NCBI RefSeq assembly: GCF_013009555.1
Contig: NZ_CP046176.1
Coordinates: 4,619,501 to 4,683,500 of the forward strand
Length of the DNA stretch: 64,000 nt
From: Phocaeicola dorei
GTDB lineage: Bacteria > Bacteroidota > Bacteroidia > Bacteroidales > Bacteroidaceae
Direction of reading: 5' to 3'
In this document: positions 9,285-17,341 of the stretch, one piece after another
Numbering within the stretch: the stretch's first letter is position 1
How the letters are laid out: each line of letters starts with the position of its first letter
Position numbers and translations under genes: made by a program
The notes under the pieces: model-generated
What the model saw: only the letters and a program-made list of their open reading frames with translations
Database searches by the model: none
What the model was told of the DNA's origin: nothing

Positions 9285-9875
9285 TAACAATTTTAATATA
9301 TATAAAGGGTCTCTTGAAAAATATTTTTAATATGCCCTGATTTTTAACGTTTGAGATGTTCAAAGCATCTTATTTAAAGAGAGAACTGGTAACTTTTACG
9401 GAACTTTCTTGAAATGATTTATATTGTTTTTTCATTGAATATTTACCGTTTGTTTGGTAGTTGGTAGAAAACAGGTAACGTTTATTGAGATAAGAACCAA
9501 AAGAAAACAGGTGATGTCAGTTCATGCTGTTTGTCTATTGCTAGAGAAAATATACCTTTTATCTATAAAATGTGAAAGAATTGCAGGAAGGGTATATTCG
9601 CTTTGATTGAACCTGTGTTTGTCTGCTGTGCTATATGCTTTCCTTAGGAATGCCATACATACGACGAGTATATGAACGTCTTGATGGTTCAGAATGATAT
9701 GTTGGATTCTGCCAAGTTGGAAGAAGGAATAGAAGAACATAGAAAGGAATAGCGGAAGAGAGAAAGAAGTCCCAATAAGCCGTAGTCGTAATCTTAAGTC
9801 CTTGAACTTGCTATGGGGCAAATTGCATAGGGCACAAAGTTGTCCCTTGAGGAGATAGAAAAGTTGGAACACTCC
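9285..9875. other. Non-coding or degenerate stretch between susC2 promoter and PNGase gene
   Basis: No convincing gene was found. A lone half of the cassette regulatory box (GGTAGAAAACAGGTA) lies on the plus strand at 9463-9477, and a related GAAAACAGGT follows at 9502-9511. An open frame of 131 codons on the minus strand (9522-9917) has an unusual composition and no recognisable motif, and it runs through the PNGase terminator hairpin, so it is not called. Plus-strand frames here are broken by stops, so decayed coding DNA cannot be ruled out. Confidence 0.4.
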
Positions 9876-9917
9876 TTGTCCTGCGATAACAGAAACATTT
9901 CTGTTACCGCAGGACAA
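9876..9917. terminator. Stem-loop downstream of the PNGase F-like gene
   Basis: Arms 9876-9895 (TTGTCCTGCGATAACAGAAA) and 9898-9917 pair with one mismatch. The hairpin starts 12 bp past the stop of the PNGase F-like gene. The T-run is poor, so termination or mRNA end protection are both possible. Confidence 0.6.
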
Positions 9918-9928
9918 AAGAATTTACA

Positions 9929-11635
9929 TTAATAAATAAGTGTACCCGAGATACACCAATAACTATTACTTTCCCCTTCAGGAGCACCCTGTGGTATTTT
10001 TACGGTGATGCTGTGTTCACCCGCCTCCAGATCACCTAAATAAATGTATTCGGGATTGGTCACCGTACCCGGGCACCAGTTGGAACGGCTCAGGTCGGAA
10101 GAACTCAGCCCATTGGAGAAATTACCCGAACAAGGATTCCAGTTACGATAAGTTCCACAGTCATCTCGCCAAGGTACGAAAGAGATCACTTTTTCACCGT
10201 CCAAATAGAGGGTGTTAGGTTTCTGGTTGAACTCATCACCGCCTCCCCAACCGCCATGTCCCGTGGTGAGGTAGTACAGACGGGCATTCTTGGCAGGCTC
10301 CTTCAAGGTGAATTTTACGATCAGAGAATCCTGACGCATGAAAATCGGATAAGGCTGTCCTGCCTGCTCCAGATAATTCACTGTATTGAACAGCGGAAGA
10401 GTGTTATAAACCCGATGTTCTTCATCAGGATAATACTTCAGTTTCAACGACAGACGATGCCCTTTGGCATCCCAGTTGCCGATGTAAGCGCCAATCCAAG
10501 CTTCTCCTTCCAACTTTTCGGCCAGTGGGGTTACCTCCATTTTGTAAAGTACGGAGTCCACCCAGTCCTGCCCCTTCACTTTATTATAATTGAACTTGCG
10601 CACACCGAAACCGGTGAAGAAACGCATCAATTCTAAAGGCACATCATACTCCGCTGTAGAAATCAGCCCGTGGTAATCCATATTTTCCGAGTGAAAAGAG
10701 GGAACTTTTTTCAAATCACGCATGGCATCAAGAAAAGACAGCCGCTTGCTTTCCGGTATCAGAAAGACAGAACCGGTGCGGTCGTAAGCATCGCCGTCCG
10801 AGTATTGAACAACTTCCGCAAAGACGGTGCGATTCTTCACATAGTCGGGTAACTTCACTTTCTTTAACAGAATGGTGCCGCCTCCAGCACTGTATTGTAC
10901 ACCTTCTTTCAGTACTTCGGGCAATTTAGTGTTGTTGAAGCAGATGCTCTGTTGGTCGAAGACCGGAATTGTGATAACTCCACTTTGGTTGATGGTATAT
11001 TGGTAGTCGGCCGCATCCATGCTTTTCCCCCACGACTGTGGCAATACATCCTTTCCTTTCTTCAGCGGGGTAATATGGGTAGCCTCTTGAATCATGTCAC
11101 CGTTTCGCACGACCCTCAGTACCAATCCGTCAGGTACACCCACATTGGCTTGCGGAGTACCACGAAAAGGGATGTCGTTGGTATACCATACCTCGATAGT
11201 GTTGGAATTGATGGATGTTCGCAAAATTTTGCAGTTCATCCCTAAGTGTTTTCCTTCGCCCGTTTGCGTGAAGCCTTTGCCGAATTCGAAGGGAGTGACC
11301 GCAGATATCACTTGTCCGTTGGGGAGTTCAGCCCTGCGGTATGCCTGCCGGGTGGTGTAGTCGATGTAACTGCCGGTTACAGGTGTCTTGTCTTCCGGGC
11401 GGGGATCGGGACGGTCATTTTGCTCCGACCATACGTTGGTCAATGATACGCGGTCACCGGACACGGTCATCAACAAATGTCCCGGCCGGACTCTCCCTTT
11501 GTAATTCGATTGGTAGGTCACCTCGATACCTTGCGCATTCTTCACTTTTCTAGGGTAGTTCTGCGCGTAGATCGTTCCGGTGCTAAGCAGGAAGCACAAG
11601 CCGATTCCTACGTCTTTCAAGATGGTTCTTTTCAT
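9929..11635 (-). CDS. PNGase F-like peptide-N4-(N-acetyl-beta-glucosaminyl)asparagine amidase, secreted
   Basis: A 568-residue secreted amidase that should cut whole N-glycans from asparagine. A signal peptide (residues 1-24, ending YAQ) is followed by an N-terminal bowl-like domain (about 25-250) and the two-part PNGase F catalytic fold. Visible family features are VQYSDGDAYDRTGSVFL (D285 aligns with catalytic Asp60 of Elizabethkingia PNGase F), GNWDAKGHR (W388 aligns with Trp120), TTGHGGWGGGDEFNQ (E468 in the Glu206 region), and SSSDLSRSNWCPGT. At the Glu118 position there is Gly386; by eye this resembles PNGases that accept plant or insect core alpha-1,3-fucose, but that reading is inference. 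The gene is monocistronic, with a TACTTTAA box about 20 bp upstream and its own stem-loop, inside the predicted invertible segment. It links the cassettes to glycoprotein use. Confidence 0.88.
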   Translation of the reverse strand: MKRTILKDVGIGLCFLLSTGTIYAQNYPRKVKNAQGIEVTYQSNYKGRVRPGHLLMTVSGDRVSLTNVWSEQNDRPDPRPEDKTPVTGSYIDYTTRQAYRRAELPNGQVISAVTPFEFGKGFTQTGEGKHLGMNCKILRTSINSNTIEVWYTNDIPFRGTPQANVGVPDGLVLRVVRNGDMIQEATHITPLKKGKDVLPQSWGKSMDAADYQYTINQSGVITIPVFDQQSICFNNTKLPEVLKEGVQYSAGGGTILLKKVKLPDYVKNRTVFAEVVQYSDGDAYDRTGSVFLIPESKRLSFLDAMRDLKKVPSFHSENMDYHGLISTAEYDVPLELMRFFTGFGVRKFNYNKVKGQDWVDSVLYKMEVTPLAEKLEGEAWIGAYIGNWDAKGHRLSLKLKYYPDEEHRVYNTLPLFNTVNYLEQAGQPYPIFMRQDSLIVKFTLKEPAKNARLYYLTTGHGGWGGGDEFNQKPNTLYLDGEKVISFVPWRDDCGTYRNWNPCSGNFSNGLSSSDLSRSNWCPGTVTNPEYIYLGDLEAGEHSITVKIPQGAPEGESNSYWCISGTLIY

Positions 11636-11713
11636 TTTTTCTTATTTTAAAGTATGATATAACAATTCGTTTTACATGAAACACAAAATCCTCCCTTCAC
11701 CCTATCCGACTCG

Positions 11714-12352
11714 TTACCAGCGATCTGCGGTGTAGGAACGTCCGTAATGCCCTTTAACCGGTATGTAGGCAGTGGCATTTTTGTAGCCCTCGCGTTGTAA
11801 TGACGGATGCTCTCCTTGAGTCAATGTTTGCAGGCGACGGTAAGCGGTAGAACGAGTCATTCCGCAGACCTGCTGCATCCGGGCGCAGGTGATGCTGCGA
11901 TGATCTTTAAAATATTCACTCAGCAACCCGTCTACTTCGATAGGCGACAAGTCCACCGTGTGCACCTTGTATCGTTCTCTTACAAAATGCGCCCGGTTTA
12001 TAATACTCTTCTTGAAACTTTTTTCGGGCTGAAAGTTGATTCCTGTTATCTGTACTGTGCCACGGGTCATTTTCTTAGGATTTTCACTCTCTGTGGAGCC
12101 GATGCTGACAGAGAAATACCCTAATCCGTTGATATGGATTCGCTTGCCGTCACCTAATTTCTCGGACAGAATATCTATCAGTCCCTCTACCACTGCCGCC
12201 CAGTCCGAGCGGCTTACTGAAGTATAAAGTGTAGTTTCGTGTATCAAGTCCTTCGAGTGAATCGTCTGCTTGTTGGTATTTCTCACATGGTATTTTTTCT
12301 TTTCCCCGTCATTTGCCGGAGATTCATAGATATCAAATTTAATGTCTGACAT
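11714..12352 (-). CDS. HU-like DNA-binding protein with C-terminal helix-turn-helix
   Basis: A 212-residue protein of the HU-like (HU-HIG) family of Bacteroidetes. Residues about 25-125 fit an HU fold (SRSDWAAVVEGLIDILSEKL, GDGKRIHINGLGYFSVSIGS, ENPKKMTRGTVQITGINFQP). The rest holds a probable helix-turn-helix, ARMQQVCGMTRSTAYRRLQ (about 157-175), and a basic tail. Ordinary HU proteins are about 90 residues, so this is an extended form. It is divergent from the VirE-like gene, a pairing often seen in Bacteroides near surface-polysaccharide and mobile loci. A role in shaping DNA for inversion, or in regulating its neighbour through the 22-bp repeats in the shared intergenic region, is possible but not shown. 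Confidence 0.8.
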   Translation of the reverse strand: MSDIKFDIYESPANDGEKKKYHVRNTNKQTIHSKDLIHETTLYTSVSRSDWAAVVEGLIDILSEKLGDGKRIHINGLGYFSVSIGSTESENPKKMTRGTVQITGINFQPEKSFKKSIINRAHFVRERYKVHTVDLSPIEVDGLLSEYFKDHRSITCARMQQVCGMTRSTAYRRLQTLTQGEHPSLQREGYKNATAYIPVKGHYGRSYTADRW

Positions 12353-12417
12353 AATGTACTATGTATTTGTTTTATTTATAGGATGTTATCGTGCAAACTT
12401 ACAAAACATTCCGTTGC

Positions 12418-12571
12418 TTCACCTTAGTGAAGCGGCAGTTTCACCTGTGTGGCAACGGCTCTTCACTAAAGTGAGAAGGCATATTCACGTCAGTGAGAAC
12501 CCAGATTCTTCCGGACGAAGATACGGATTCTTTCGTCCTCTTGCAAAGATTCTGCCGTAAATGTTTCACAC
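12418..12571. repeat. Tandem 22-bp repeats (iteron-like) between HU-like and VirE-like genes
   Basis: Four direct units start at 12418, 12440, 12462 and 12484, each opening with TTCAC. Units 1, 3 and 4 share TTCACnnnAGTGA, itself a small inverted repeat. The 22-bp phase continues with TTC at 12506, 12528 and 12550, where the units share GATTCT instead and are weaker. About two helical turns per unit means a bound protein would sit on one face of the DNA. The array lies in the 312-bp gap between the divergent genes and probably serves as operator or initiator-type binding sites. Confidence 0.65.
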
Positions 12572-12664
12572 GTTGGATTTATTTTAAATTGTCGGGCAAA
12601 GTTCTTGCAAAACTCTGTTTTGCAGAACTATCTTCACACCTCAAATCAATAAAAAACAGATTTA

Positions 12665-13816
12665 ATGGAAAAAAAAAAAGACTCAAAACTGAAACAAGCC
12701 ATGAAAGGGCTTGATTCGTTCCTCACCACTCATTATTCCTTTCGTTACAACCAAATAACAGAACAATGCGAATTTCATGACAAGCACAAGTTCGATAAAT
12801 ACCGTGTGGTGGATGAGCGAGAATTCAATACATTGGTTATTAATGCAATAGAAGAAGGTGTGAACTGTATGGACCGTGATATGCGCCGTTATTTGGGTTC
12901 GTCACGCATTCCTTCTTTTCACCCCGTGACAGCCTATTTGGAACATCTGCCACACTGGGACGGACACGACAGAGTAAGCGAGCTGGCACGCTCGGTAAGC
13001 GATGAAACGCAATGGGTGGAGGTGTTTCATATCTGGATGCTGGGCATGGTGATGCAATGGAGCGGTAAAAACCGGATGCATGGCAACTGCTTGATTCCCA
13101 TTTTGGTTAATCCCCTTCAGGGACTGAAGAAGTCTACCTTTTGCCGGTCGCTCCTTCCACCAGCGTTACGTGGATATTATACCGATGACTTCGATGTAAC
13201 TCGCGAGGGGGATGCCCTGCGCAAAATGCGCTCTTTGGCTCTTATCAATATAGACGAATTCAATCGGATGGAAGAAGGTAAACTGGCACGGCTGAAGAAT
13301 CTAGTCCAAATGAGCGGTCTTAGTATGCGCCGTCCGTTTCAAAGCAGCTATAGCCAGCAACCGCGCCTTAGTTCATTTATTGGCACTTCCAATTTTTGCG
13401 ATCTGCTGACCGATTCCTCCGGTAACCGCCGTTTTTATCCGGTGATGACCAAAGGGAGTATCCGTTTGCCTCGCATCAATTATAAACAACTTTATGCTCA
13501 GTTAAGAGATGAACTAAAACATAACCGCCGCTATTGGCTCTCACCCACAGAAGAACAGGCTGTCAGTTTACGTAATGACGCATTTTTGCGCCGCCCCATA
13601 GAGGAAAGCCTTTTTTATAGCTGCTTCAGTCTGCCCCGGGATGGGGAGAAGTTTCAAAGATGGACTATCGGACAGATTTATGAAGTGATGAAAAGGGCCA
13701 GTCCCGAAACCATGCGTGATGTCAAGATGAGAGTCTTCGGAAAACATTTAGCCCTGATGGGAGTGAAAAAATTACGTACCCACTATGGCGACCAGTATCT
13801 GCTGAACCGGCTCTAA
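12665..13816 (+). CDS. VirE-like (virulence-associated E, DUF3874-type) P-loop ATPase with degenerate Walker A
   Basis: A 383-residue protein of the VirE/VapE group, related to superfamily 3 helicases of phage and plasmid primases. LPHWDGHDRV (95-104) is the family signature. Walker B is intact (LALINIDEFNR, 191-201), with a sensor-like SFIGTSN (237-243) and an arginine-finger-like SGNRRFYPV (252-260). The usual Walker A glycine before the lysine is lost: VNPLQGLKKST (148-158) instead of GxxGxGKST, so nucleotide hydrolysis may be impaired. The N-terminal primase-like part found in longer relatives is missing. Codons 2-5 contain a run of eleven A (12669-12679), prone to slippage. The substrate and role are unknown. 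Confidence 0.8.
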   Translation: MEKKKDSKLKQAMKGLDSFLTTHYSFRYNQITEQCEFHDKHKFDKYRVVDEREFNTLVINAIEEGVNCMDRDMRRYLGSSRIPSFHPVTAYLEHLPHWDGHDRVSELARSVSDETQWVEVFHIWMLGMVMQWSGKNRMHGNCLIPILVNPLQGLKKSTFCRSLLPPALRGYYTDDFDVTREGDALRKMRSLALINIDEFNRMEEGKLARLKNLVQMSGLSMRRPFQSSYSQQPRLSSFIGTSNFCDLLTDSSGNRRFYPVMTKGSIRLPRINYKQLYAQLRDELKHNRRYWLSPTEEQAVSLRNDAFLRRPIEESLFYSCFSLPRDGEKFQRWTIGQIYEVMKRASPETMRDVKMRVFGKHLALMGVKKLRTHYGDQYLLNRL

Positions 13817-13837
13817 CTGATAAACCATTTCGAGGGA

Positions 13838-13924
13838 ATGCTGAAAGTTCTGTCACCGTATAATATTGAAGCCCAGCGATATGTGGTGATAGAACAAAAA
13901 GTATTGCAATGCAGTATTCATTAA
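13838..13924 (+). CDS. Possible 28-residue peptide (weak)
   Basis: A short frame, MLKVLSPYNIEAQRYVVIEQ followed by eight more residues, starts 21 bp after the VirE-like stop and has a purine-rich GAGGGA directly before the ATG. It has a protein-like composition but no recognised family. It may be a remnant of a larger gene removed when the susC3 upstream region was placed here. Confidence 0.25.
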   Translation: MLKVLSPYNIEAQRYVVIEQKVLQCSIH

Positions 13925-13969
13925 CCCTATCCTGATTTAAATTTGACTATGATAACGGGATAATAGCTA

Positions 13970-13987
13970 GTAGAAAACAGGTAGAAA
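13970..13987 (+). promoter_or_regulatory. Paired GTAGAAA box, C3 copy
   Basis: GTAGAAAACAGGTAGAAA, two perfect GTAGAAA heptamers 11 bp apart, begins 182 bp before the susC3 ATG and 117 bp before crossover site 3. The sequence between box and site differs from that of C1, C4 and C5, so the box itself is conserved. Confidence 0.5.
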
Positions 13988-14086
13988 TCACAAATTTATT
14001 TCCTGTTTGTAAATTCAAGGACAAAGATCATCTTAAAACCACTAAAGTAAATATGTTCTGATTATCAGACACATAGCTGTAAGAGT

Positions 14087-14101
14087 AGTTCTGAAGGAAC
14101 T
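14087..14101 (+). repeat. Putative inversion crossover site 3 (upstream of susC C3)
   Basis: AGTTCTGAAGGAACT on the plus strand, 50 bp before the C3 ATG, inverted relative to sites 1 and 2. The segment between this site and site 2 (about 4.8 kb) is the smallest in the cluster bounded by inverted sites. Confidence 0.8.
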
Positions 14102-14151
14102 AATGAAACGGAATTACTTGATTTTCAATAAACTTAAAAAAAATCACAGCT

Positions 14152-17100
14152 ATGTTAAAACGACTAAAATCAGTCAGTATGTTGCTGTTCCTAATGGGTG
14201 CCTCTACCGGAGCAGCATACGCGGTCGCCAATCCCGGCGTTACCGATGTGAAAATCACACAACAAAGTGGTACATGTACAGGAGTTGTCAAGGATGCTAC
14301 GGGTGAAACTGTCATTGGTGCATCTGTAGTAGTGAAAGGTACGACTAATGGTACTATTACCGGTATTGATGGCGACTTTTCATTATCTGGAGTGAAGAAA
14401 GGGGATATTATCCAAATTTCATTCGTGGGATATCAGACTGTTGAAGTTCCCTGGAATGGTCAACCTTTGAATGTAACATTACAAGATGACACACAAACGC
14501 TACAGGAAGTGGTAGTAACCGCTCTCGGCATCAAACGCGAAAAGAAAGCATTAGGTTATGCCATGCAGGAGGTAAAAGGTGATGCATTGGTAGCAGCTCG
14601 CGAAACAAACTTAGCCAATGCTCTTTCCGGTAAAGTATCCGGTGTTCAAATCATCCGTTCAAGTAATGGTCCTGCCGGTTCTTCTAAGATTCAGCTTCGT
14701 GGTAGTAATTCTGTAACGGGTTTGAACCAGCCGTTAATTGTTGTAGACGGAGTACCCTTGGATAATTTTACTGGAGCCGACAACAATGATATGTGGAATC
14801 CATCTACTGATATGGGTAACGGTTTATCGGATATCAACTCCGAAGATATTGAATCAATGTCTGTTTTGAAAGGTGCATCTGCTGCTGCGCTTTATGGTTC
14901 GCGTGCAGGTAATGGTGTTATCCTGATTACAACAAAGAAGGGTACTAAGAGCGAGGGGCTTGGTGTTACATTTTCCGGATCCGTTTCGGTGGAAAATGTA
15001 TTTATGAAACCCGAACGACAAACTATTTTCGGTCAAGGTTCTAATGGCATTTTCAATGCAACCTCTAGTTCTAACTGGGGACCAGCTATTACAGGTCAAA
15101 GCTATACAGACTGGAACGGACGTACTCAAAATATGCAATATTTTGACAATGTAGCTAATTTCTTTAAGACAGGTGTGAATTTAACTGAAAATATCGCTTT
15201 TTCGCAACAGTTTGATAGGACATCCGTTTATTTATCAGCTACCCGTATGGACGATTTCAGCAAGATTCCAGGGGCAGAGTATAGCCGTACTAACTTAATG
15301 TCACGTATCACTTCGTCATTTGGTAAAGATAATCGTTGGAGTGTGGATGCCAAAGTACAATATATTTTGTCTGATGCTACCAATCGTCCTATATCCGGTG
15401 CGCGCTCGGACAACTATTTCTATTCCATGTACATGATGCCTATTTCTTTGGATATAAGAGAGTTTAAACAGGCCAAAAATCCAGAAGATGGAAAAATGTA
15501 TTGGTGGGAGAAAGGCAGTGGTCAGAATCCATATTGGGCAAAAGATTACAATACCAATCAAGACAAACGTAATCGCTTTTTGCTGAATGGTTCGTTGAAA
15601 TATCAGATTACAGATTGGTTGAACGCAGAAATTAAAGCAGGTAGTGATATGTATTTCACAGAAACAGAAACCAAACTGTATGCTGGCAGTCCTTCATCAG
15701 AAAACGGTCGTTATTCTTTTGGTGAACAAAAATTCTATGAAAATAATTTCAGTTTTTTGGTTACCGCACAAAAAGACCGTGTATTAGGCGATTTCGGAGG
15801 TGTGTTTACATTCGGTGGGAATTTAATGGAACGTAAATCAACAGGTGTTAGCAATTCTGTTAGTGCTTTAACAGTGCCTGATTTATTCTGGTTGACAAAT
15901 TCAACCGACTCAAACAGAAGTATCAGTCAGACTTATACTCATCGTAAGACCAATTCATTGTATGGTACACTGGGAGTTAACTATGACGGTTGGGCATTTT
16001 TGGATTTGACAGGACGTAATGATTGGTCCTCTACTTTGAGTAAGAGCAACCGTTCGTTCTTTTATCCTTCTATCAGTGCTTCATGGGTAATCAGTGATAT
16101 GATTAATAACCGGGGAAAGGGAATGCCCGAGTGGTTTACATATGCCAAGGCTCGTGTATCTTTTGCACAGGTAGGTAATGACCTCGATCCTTATCAATTA
16201 TATAACGTATATGGTATTGGATCTATCTATGAAACAGGAGGTACGAGTGCGTCTGTGTCTGGTAGTACCTTATTTAATGAAGATGTACGTAGCGAATTGA
16301 TTTCATCTTGGGAAGCCGGTGCCGAAGTCCGTTTCTTCAATAATCGTCTAGGGTTAGATGTGGCTTGGTATAAATCAAACGCTAAACGTCAGTTGCTAAA
16401 TTTACCTATGAACTCATTGTCTGGATTTAGTTCAATGAAAATTAATGCTGGTAATATTCAGAATTCAGGTGTAGAAATCATGTTGAATGCTACTCCGGTA
16501 CAAACTAAAGAATTTACTTGGGACACTCAAGTGAATTTCTCTACCAACAAAAACAAGATTATAGAACTAGCTGATGGTATTAACGAATATACTTTAGGTA
16601 CCTATGATAATTTAAAGATTTTGGCTGTTGCTGGAGGTAATTATGGTGAAATTTGGGGTACTACTTATCTGCGGGTGACTGATGAGAATAGTCCTTATTA
16701 TGGAAAAATGTTGTTGAATGATGCCGGTTTGCCACAAGGTGACTCAAAAATACAAAAGATTGGTGATCAACAAGCTACTTGTTTGGTAGGATGGACCAAT
16801 ACATTCTCTTACAAGAATTTTACATTGAGTTTCTTGGTAGACGCACGTATCGGTGGTGAAATTTTTTCTGGTTCAAACCGAATGTTGCAAGCCAATGGTG
16901 TGGCAGCATGTACTGTGGTAAACGGTAAACGCGATAAATTTGTAGTAGATGGGGTTATTGCAGACGGAAACGGGGGCTATTCACCTAGCACCATCGAAGT
17001 AGAACCACAATCTTATTGGACGGCCGTAACTGGATCAACTGGTAATATGGGTATTGGTGAAGCTAATTTGTATGATGCAACGAATGTTCGTTTACGTAAT

Positions 17101-17322
17101 GTTTCCTTAAACTATACTTTCCCCCGGAAGATGCTTGCAAAAGGTCCGTTCCAGCAAGTTAAGTTAGGGATGTCTTGCAACAATGTTTGGATGATTCATA
17201 GTAATCTGCATGGCATAGACCCCGAATCCGTGTTTGCTACCAGTACCAATGCAACCGGATTTGAGAATGCGTCATCACCAACATCACGTACCTTCTTGTT
17301 TAATGTAACACTTGGTTTCTAA
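14152..17322 (+). CDS. SusC-family TonB-dependent transporter, cassette C3
   Basis: A 1056-residue outer-membrane SusC transporter: shared cassette signal peptide (1-24), carboxypeptidase-regulatory-like domain (about 43-115), plug with LSGKVSGVQIIRSSNG and SVLKGASAAALYGSRAGNG, and a barrel ending FLFNVTLGF. It forms one subclass with C5 (TALGIKREKKALGYAMQEVK), clearly separate from C2/C4. The start is set by the conserved leader. susD3 follows 19 bp after the stop. Upstream are crossover site 3 and a GTAGAAA box but no TAnnTTTG promoter, so in this orientation it is predicted silent or weakly expressed. One inversion between sites 2 and 3 would place the C2 promoter here. Confidence 0.96.
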   Translation: MLKRLKSVSMLLFLMGASTGAAYAVANPGVTDVKITQQSGTCTGVVKDATGETVIGASVVVKGTTNGTITGIDGDFSLSGVKKGDIIQISFVGYQTVEVPWNGQPLNVTLQDDTQTLQEVVVTALGIKREKKALGYAMQEVKGDALVAARETNLANALSGKVSGVQIIRSSNGPAGSSKIQLRGSNSVTGLNQPLIVVDGVPLDNFTGADNNDMWNPSTDMGNGLSDINSEDIESMSVLKGASAAALYGSRAGNGVILITTKKGTKSEGLGVTFSGSVSVENVFMKPERQTIFGQGSNGIFNATSSSNWGPAITGQSYTDWNGRTQNMQYFDNVANFFKTGVNLTENIAFSQQFDRTSVYLSATRMDDFSKIPGAEYSRTNLMSRITSSFGKDNRWSVDAKVQYILSDATNRPISGARSDNYFYSMYMMPISLDIREFKQAKNPEDGKMYWWEKGSGQNPYWAKDYNTNQDKRNRFLLNGSLKYQITDWLNAEIKAGSDMYFTETETKLYAGSPSSENGRYSFGEQKFYENNFSFLVTAQKDRVLGDFGGVFTFGGNLMERKSTGVSNSVSALTVPDLFWLTNSTDSNRSISQTYTHRKTNSLYGTLGVNYDGWAFLDLTGRNDWSSTLSKSNRSFFYPSISASWVISDMINNRGKGMPEWFTYAKARVSFAQVGNDLDPYQLYNVYGIGSIYETGGTSASVSGSTLFNEDVRSELISSWEAGAEVRFFNNRLGLDVAWYKSNAKRQLLNLPMNSLSGFSSMKINAGNIQNSGVEIMLNATPVQTKEFTWDTQVNFSTNKNKIIELADGINEYTLGTYDNLKILAVAGGNYGEIWGTTYLRVTDENSPYYGKMLLNDAGLPQGDSKIQKIGDQQATCLVGWTNTFSYKNFTLSFLVDARIGGEIFSGSNRMLQANGVAACTVVNGKRDKFVVDGVIADGNGGYSPSTIEVEPQSYWTAVTGSTGNMGIGEANLYDATNVRLRNVSLNYTFPRKMLAKGPFQQVKLGMSCNNVWMIHSNLHGIDPESVFATSTNATGFENASSPTSRTFLFNVTLGF

Positions 17323-17341
17323 TTTTTAATACTCGACAACA

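Noticed and set aside
9522..9917. 131-codon frame on the minus strand
   Set aside because: No recognisable motif, odd composition, and it includes the PNGase terminator hairpin.
12506..12571. Units 5-7 of the 22-bp array as full repeats
   Set aside because: Only TTC and GATTCT are shared and the rest is unlike units 1-4, so they are reported as weak continuation only.
12342..12714. Two overlapping plus-strand frames (72 and 73 codons) across the HU/VirE gap
   Set aside because: They run through the 22-bp repeats and overlap the real genes; no protein-like features.
14103..14150. A leader peptide MKRNYLIFNKL before the cassette susC genes, with A-run changes that alter its frame
   Set aside because: It is in frame with susC only in C2, is closed or out of frame in C1, C3 and C4, and is broken in C5 (MKM then stop). 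It is more likely non-coding shared leader.
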